Source of the DNA: Bacillota bacterium
GTDB taxonomy: Bacteria; Bacillota; Dehalobacteriia; UBA4068
Assembly: GCA_030528765.1 (NCBI GenBank)
Contig: JAUMYD010000054.1
Span: 1 to 10,600 of the forward strand
Direction of reading: 5' to 3'
Length of the DNA stretch: 10,600 bases
Below the pieces are notes generated by a model, which saw only the letters and a program-made list of their open reading frames with translations, was not told the DNA's origin and made no database searches. Position numbers and translations under genes: made by a program. Shown piece after piece: positions 7,346 to 10,600 of the stretch; position 1 is the stretch's first letter; every line of letters begins with the position of its first letter.

Positions 7346-7378
7346 GAAAAGAACAGGCTGTCCGCGAACAGCCTGTTC
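7346..7378 (-). terminator. Hairpin terminator after the rubredoxin gene
   Basis: An 11-bp perfect stem (GAACAGGCTGT at 7351-7361 with its complement at 7368-7378) has a 6-base loop. On the minus strand it is followed by a short TTTT run. It starts 18 bases after the rubredoxin stop and ends about 30 bases before the flavoprotein ATG. The short T-run suggests partial termination, allowing some flavoprotein mRNA to come from the rubredoxin promoter. Confidence 0.7.
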
Positions 7379-7396
7379 CACCTCAGCAATGAATAC

Positions 7397-7555
7397 TTAT
7401 TCAGCAGAAAACTGATCTTTGCCAACACTGCAAAGGGGGCAAAGAAAATCTTCCGGAACATCTTCCCAAGCGGTGCCAGGAGCGACACCTTCATCGGGTG
7501 CTCCTACTTCAGGGTCATAAACATAACCACAAACTTCGCATACAAACTTTGTCAT
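7397..7555 (-). CDS. rub: Rubredoxin
   Basis: A 52-residue iron protein, the typical length of a rubredoxin. The sequence opens MTKFVCEVCGYVYDPEVG and ends with FLCPLCSVGKDQFSAE. The four iron ligands form the two classic knuckles CxxCG (C6, C9) and CPxC (C39, C42). The conserved W31 and the acidic stretch WEDVPEDF lie just before the second knuckle. It carries single electrons in the cytoplasm of anaerobes, often to flavoproteins that detoxify oxygen or peroxide. An AGGAGGA ribosome site lies 7 bases before the ATG. The flavoprotein gene directly downstream is a candidate partner. I could not find a convincing promoter in the AT-rich region upstream. Confidence 0.96.
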   Translation of the reverse strand: MTKFVCEVCGYVYDPEVGAPDEGVAPGTAWEDVPEDFLCPLCSVGKDQFSAE

Positions 7556-7862
7556 AAAACCGTCCTCCTGTTTTTATATTTGAAAAAACACATTCTGCAC
7601 TGAAATTAAAAATCTTTAAGCTATACAGAAAAACCACAATTTCGAAAGGGAGCACAAAAAAAATTCTTTTCAGGCTGCGGGAGATTTTCTTTGTGCAAGA
7701 TATAATTCTGCCCGATTGGGTAAAATCCTCTCATAGGGTATATTGATAAATTATTTTTTATACTTGCCTAAAAAACCAGGCAGATCTTCCCGCAAATCTA
7801 TTCTTTGAAAGAATTGTAAAAGTAGGTTTTCTGGTCCCAAAATGAAAAACTCGCGGAAATCC
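7556..7862. other. AT-rich intergenic region between mltG and rubredoxin with an imperfect inverted repeat
   Basis: No recognisable gene lies here. An imperfect inverted repeat at 7652-7696 pairs GCACAAA (7652-7658) with TTTGTGC (7690-7696). Inside it, AAAAT pairs with ATTTT (7684-7688). The region presumably holds the end of the mltG transcript and the rubredoxin promoter, but no -35/-10 pair is convincing on the minus strand. A minus-strand open frame in a different phase from mltG runs from inside mltG to 7751; it has no start with a ribosome site and I do not call it. Confidence 0.4.
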
Positions 7863-8918
7863 TTACTCCCCAACGATTCTCGTGAATACTTCCCAATCCT
7901 TCTGCACTCGATTTTGAATGTTGATATGTTCCCGCAGGGTTGATGCGAACCATATTTTTCCAAATTTGTCAGATTGGAAATAATAGTAGTTGTTCTCCTC
8001 CGGCCAAAGCGCGGCACGGACAGACATCAGCCCGGGGCAGCAAATGGGGCCAATGGGCAAACCGGGATACATATATGTGTTATAAGGAGAATCAAACTGA
8101 GTATCTTGCCAGGAGATGATACTTTTATGGATCCCCAGCGCATATTCCACTGTTACGCAGGATTGCAGCATCTGTTCGCCAGTTTTCCCCAAACGGTTAA
8201 AGAAGACCTGCGCAATATGTCGACGATCGCTTTCTAAAGCGGCCTCGCTTTCCACCATGGAGGCCAGAATGATCAGTTCATCAAAACTATAGCCCAGCTC
8301 TTCTGCGCGGGAAAGGTGTTCCGCGGTATAAACTTTCTCCTGAAAACGATCGAGCATGCAGCGGATGACCACTTCCGGTTCTGTATTCGGGAAAAAACGA
8401 TAGGTATCCGGAAAAAGATAGCCCTCCAGACTGCGGCGTCCCTCCCGCTCGGTTCCCAAAAGGAAGGGGTAATCAAATTTCTCCTTTTCGCAGGCATATA
8501 GGAACGCATCTTTTTCGCAGATCCGGGCATCGGAAAGGATTTTTGCAATCTCTTTTAGCTGCTTTCCTTCCGGTATGGTGACGGAAATATCCGGTGCATA
8601 AGCATATTTGGAAAACTGTTTGCAGAGCTGCATATAGCCGCTTTTTGGCTCGATCCGGTAAAGACCGGGGTGCCAGATCCCATCCATCCCCTGACGGCGA
8701 ACAAAGAGGCAAAAAAGCTTTGGGAAGCGCAGAATCTCCTCTTCTTCCAAAATCTCGCTGATTTGGATCGTTCCGCTGCCGGCTGGAATCCGTACTTCCC
8801 TGCTTTCTGTTAGTGCCCCCTGGCGGCAATCTTTATGCATGCCCAGACCTAAAATGAGTCCACTAAGTAATGCTGGGAAAATGGAGAAAACAAAAAAAAG
8901 AAGAAATGATTTTTTCAT
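7863..8918 (-). CDS. mltG: Endolytic murein transglycosylase MltG (YceG-like)
   Basis: A membrane-anchored lytic transglycosylase that cuts nascent peptidoglycan strands and so sets glycan length, acting outside the membrane near the elongation machinery. The 351-residue protein has one N-terminal membrane segment (about 5-27). A LysM-like region follows at about 40-115, and the YceG catalytic domain runs from about 120 to the end. Key motifs are EGYLFPDTY (165-173) and LASMVESEA (218-226). E223 corresponds to the catalytic glutamate of the E. coli enzyme. Also present are FFNRL (239-243), LQSCVTVEYALG (251-262) and SPYNTYMYPGLPIGPI (277-292). Length is normal. AGAGG lies 9 bases before the ATG, a modest ribosome site. 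It has its own promoter at 8979-9007 and appears to be transcribed alone. Confidence 0.93.
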   Translation of the reverse strand: MKKSFLLFFVFSIFPALLSGLILGLGMHKDCRQGALTESREVRIPAGSGTIQISEILEEEEILRFPKLFCLFVRRQGMDGIWHPGLYRIEPKSGYMQLCKQFSKYAYAPDISVTIPEGKQLKEIAKILSDARICEKDAFLYACEKEKFDYPFLLGTEREGRRSLEGYLFPDTYRFFPNTEPEVVIRCMLDRFQEKVYTAEHLSRAEELGYSFDELIILASMVESEAALESDRRHIAQVFFNRLGKTGEQMLQSCVTVEYALGIHKSIISWQDTQFDSPYNTYMYPGLPIGPICCPGLMSVRAALWPEENNYYYFQSDKFGKIWFASTLREHINIQNRVQKDWEVFTRIVGE

Positions 8919-8978
8919 CGGAACGAGCCTCTGTTTGTGTTTTTCCTTAGGAAAAGCAGCGCGGAATCACTATTTTTT

Positions 8979-9007
8979 AGTTTAACACAGTTGGATAAAA
9001 ATATCAA
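8979..9007 (-). promoter_or_regulatory. Probable sigma-A-like promoter of mltG
   Basis: On the minus strand TTGATA (9002-9007) and TAAACT (8979-8984) are spaced by exactly 17 bases. They lie about 60 bases before the mltG ATG, just after the hairpin that closes the upstream gene. Confidence 0.6.
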
Positions 9008-9030
9008 ATAAAGACGATCTGCGCCATCAA

Positions 9031-9069
9031 AGAGACAGACTGCCAGCATCACGCTGGCAGTCTGTCTCT
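9031..9069 (-). terminator. 17-bp hairpin after the YjdF-like gene, weak T-tract
   Basis: A perfect 17-bp stem (AGAGACAGACTGCCAGC at 9031-9047 with its complement at 9053-9069) has a 5-base loop, 20 bases after the YjdF-like stop. The minus-strand bases that follow (TTGATGGCGC) are not a T-run, so its role as an intrinsic terminator is less certain than its structure. Confidence 0.6.
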
Positions 9070-9089
9070 GCTTCAAAACAAAGTTTTTG

Positions 9090-9869
9090 CTAATGATCTT
9101 CACGGATCCTGGGAATGAAATGGCTGGCAATCCTCCCCTCCCCTTTCCGTTTTCTGTAAAAGAAACCGAATATGCTGAAAATCAAGGCCCCTATAAAATT
9201 GACAAAGAAATCCTCCATTGTGTCATAGAGCCCAATATCCAGATAGCCGTCTATATTCAAAATCTCCCCATTGAGCGCCATCTTCTCAATATTTTCGATA
9301 TGGATTGCCTGGTTTCTGCCAGTGGGATCGAGATATACACTGCTGATAGAATGCAGCACGGTGTCCTTTTGCATATCCCAACCCAGGAGCCTGTCACAGC
9401 CGAATTCAATGAATTCCCAAATCACGCCGATCGTCATGGAAAAACAGAAAGCGACCAGAGTTAAAAACAGGGGTGAAAGCTGGATGCTGAAGCGCTCATT
9501 GCGATTCAGCAGATCGACCAGGCAGAAACCAAAGGCCGCGGAGAGAAAACCGGCTGTCATATGCAGAATGGTATCCCAGTTCTTAAAGTGGATAAAATAT
9601 CCCTGTAACTCTCCCATAATTTCAGCAGCAAAGATAAAAAACAGAATGACGATTTCCAAAGCACTGGGAAGCTCAAGATTCAGATGTTTTTCCAACATGC
9701 TGGGAAGCATATAAAGAAAAAGAACCAACAGGCAGACGAAAACGCTTTCATAGTCCTGCCGCAGAAGAGACATGATCATGGAAAAAATAACGAGCAGGCG
9801 TAGGATGATGTACACCACTACGACGGATTTTCGCTTGTGCATAAACCAACTGATATATTTTTTCACCAT
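9090..9869 (-). CDS. YjdF/DUF2238-like integral membrane protein
   Basis: A predicted inner-membrane protein of 259 residues with about six hydrophobic segments (near 16-36, 43-58, 70-86, 100-120, 133-155 and 219-238). Three polar signatures at membrane edges resemble the YjdF-like family of unknown function: WDTILHMTAGF (98-108), GVIWEFIEFGCDRLLGWDMQ (148-167) and YDTMEDFFVNFIGALI (215-230). Their conserved D, H and E residues suggest metal or proton handling, but no activity is known to me. A soluble loop covers about 165-215 and the C-terminus is basic. The ATG at 9869 follows AAGGGAG by 8 bases. A GTG three codons earlier overlaps that site and is rejected. The gene stands alone, followed by a long hairpin. 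Family assignment is from memory of motif pattern. Confidence 0.7.
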   Translation of the reverse strand: MVKKYISWFMHKRKSVVVVYIILRLLVIFSMIMSLLRQDYESVFVCLLVLFLYMLPSMLEKHLNLELPSALEIVILFFIFAAEIMGELQGYFIHFKNWDTILHMTAGFLSAAFGFCLVDLLNRNERFSIQLSPLFLTLVAFCFSMTIGVIWEFIEFGCDRLLGWDMQKDTVLHSISSVYLDPTGRNQAIHIENIEKMALNGEILNIDGYLDIGLYDTMEDFFVNFIGALIFSIFGFFYRKRKGEGRIASHFIPRIREDH

Positions 9870-9877
9870 CGATCTCA

Positions 9878-9884
9878 CTCCCTT
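9878..9884 (-). promoter_or_regulatory. Ribosome binding site deciding the YjdF-like start
   Basis: AAGGGAG on the minus strand, 8 bases before the ATG at 9869. The in-frame GTG at 9876-9878 overlaps this site, so it cannot be the start served by it. Confidence 0.7.
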
Positions 9885-10013
9885 AATTAGTATCTCCCTT
9901 ACAATAAACCCTAGCAGTATATTCTAAACTCAAGCTAAACGGAGAGATACAAAAAAGCAGGCAGTCCACCCTGAACAGCACTCGACAGTATGGCAAAATG
10001 CTTGTACTAAGAA

Positions 10014-10600
10014 ATGGGGTATTTTTCTATGCCTAAAGGAATACCGATATCAAAGGCTACTTTCTACTATCATCGCAAGAATCAAACCAAGCAGGATAAG
10101 TATGCACAAGCCAAGGTGGAAATCACAGCAATCATTCACGAAAACAAAGGCAGATATAGGTATCGTCCTGTTATGGACGAGCTGCACAATCGAGGGTTCA
10201 GATTGAATCATAAGACAGTACAGCGGTTAATGAAGGATTTGGGGCTTATTTGTCGTGTCCGAATGAGAAATATCGTTATTATAATAGAGAACAAGGTAAG
10301 GTCGCTGATAATGAGTTGAACCGAGAATTCCGCGCAGAGAAGCCTGAGCAAAAAAGGCTAAGGGATGTAACAGAGTTTCATCTATAGGGTGGCACTATCA
10401 ACACAGGCAGTACAGAAAAATCTTGGAAAAAAGGGGGCAAACAGAGCGTGATTCGAAAGGATAATTGCTACAACAACTCTGGTATGGAGAATTTCTTTGG
10501 CCATCTCAAAAGCGAACTGCTCTACTTGCAAGAATTTGATTCCGTGGAACATTTCAAAGCAGAACTTATTGACTATATTGATTACTACAATAACCGGCGT
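10014..10600 (+). pseudogene. Decayed IS3-family transposase OrfB, running off the window
   Basis: Remnant of an IS3-family (IS150-like) DDE transposase. The first intact part has the HTH_21-like region: ATFYYHRK, then HENKGRYRYRPVMDELHNRGF and NHKTVQRLMKDLGL. A missing A near 10266-10270 shifts the frame. Homology continues in the next frame through KYRYYNREQGKV to AEKPEQKRLRDVTEFHL, which carries the first catalytic Asp. A stop at 10385-10387 then abuts GWHYQHRQY. This indicates an internal deletion of roughly 50-60 residues that removed the second catalytic Asp (usual motif HSDQGWQY). One extra G in the run at 10433-10437 shifts the frame again. The C-terminal part then reads on through SGMENFFGHLKSELLYLQEF (with the catalytic Glu) to YYNNRR at the window edge. 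OrfA and the left inverted repeat are not recognisable upstream. The element cannot be active by itself. Confidence 0.9.

Noticed and set aside
7690..7706. TATAAT at 7701-7706 on the + strand as a promoter
   Set aside because: No -35-like hexamer lies at 16-18 bases upstream, and no + strand gene follows.
7751..7862. Minus-strand frame extending from inside mltG past its stop, ending LREDLPGFLGKYKK
   Set aside because: It is in a different phase from mltG, mltG already ends at its normal length, and no start with a ribosome site precedes the unique part.
9890..9950. GTATCTC / GAGATAC inverted repeat near the IS remnant, considered as IS ends
   Set aside because: Only 7 bp match across about 45 bases, the position does not fit the edge of a complete IS3 element, and no target duplication is seen.

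Overview
The window looks like a chromosomal segment of an anaerobic member of the Bacillota (Firmicutes). The support is strong purine-rich Shine-Dalgarno sites, sigma-A-like promoters, compact hairpin terminators, a rubredoxin gene, a PF13303-type PTS membrane component and Clostridia/Negativicutes-like protein sequences. The exact class is an inference; Clostridia or Negativicutes would both fit.

Left part, + strand (1-2643): the 3' portion of an M24 Xaa-Pro peptidase gene that begins before the window and ends in a strong hairpin terminator. A stretch of about 440 bases follows, holding an apparent decayed minus-strand reading frame and a good promoter. Then comes a threonine-aldolase-type PLP enzyme gene. 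A 16-bp hairpin separates this gene from the convergent minus-strand block.

Central minus-strand block (2663-5831): class II fructose-bisphosphate-type aldolase, then a stand-alone PTS EIIC-like membrane protein, then mtnA (methylthioribose-1-phosphate isomerase). One clear promoter lies upstream of the aldolase. A very strong terminator sits between the EIIC gene and mtnA, only about 30 bases before the mtnA start. The grouping of a PF01116 aldolase with MtnA recalls 5-deoxypentose (DHAP-shunt) salvage, but no kinase is visible and the terminator argues against simple co-transcription.

Right-central minus-strand block (5976-7555): a 52-residue rubredoxin, a geranylgeranyl-reductase-family flavoprotein and a small zinc-ribbon protein, all in the same direction. 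Rubredoxin and flavoprotein suggest a small anaerobic redox module. A mostly featureless 307-base gap separates them from mltG, the endolytic lytic transglycosylase that ends glycan strands. Upstream of mltG lies a YjdF-like integral membrane protein.

Right edge (about 10014-10600): a decayed IS3-family transposase (OrfB) with two single-base frameshifts and an internal deletion that removes the middle catalytic Asp. It runs off the window.

I see no CRISPR array, tRNA, rRNA, toxin-antitoxin pair or obvious defence system. The most interesting items are the aldolase/EIIC/terminator/mtnA arrangement and the rubredoxin-flavoprotein-zinc-ribbon cluster.
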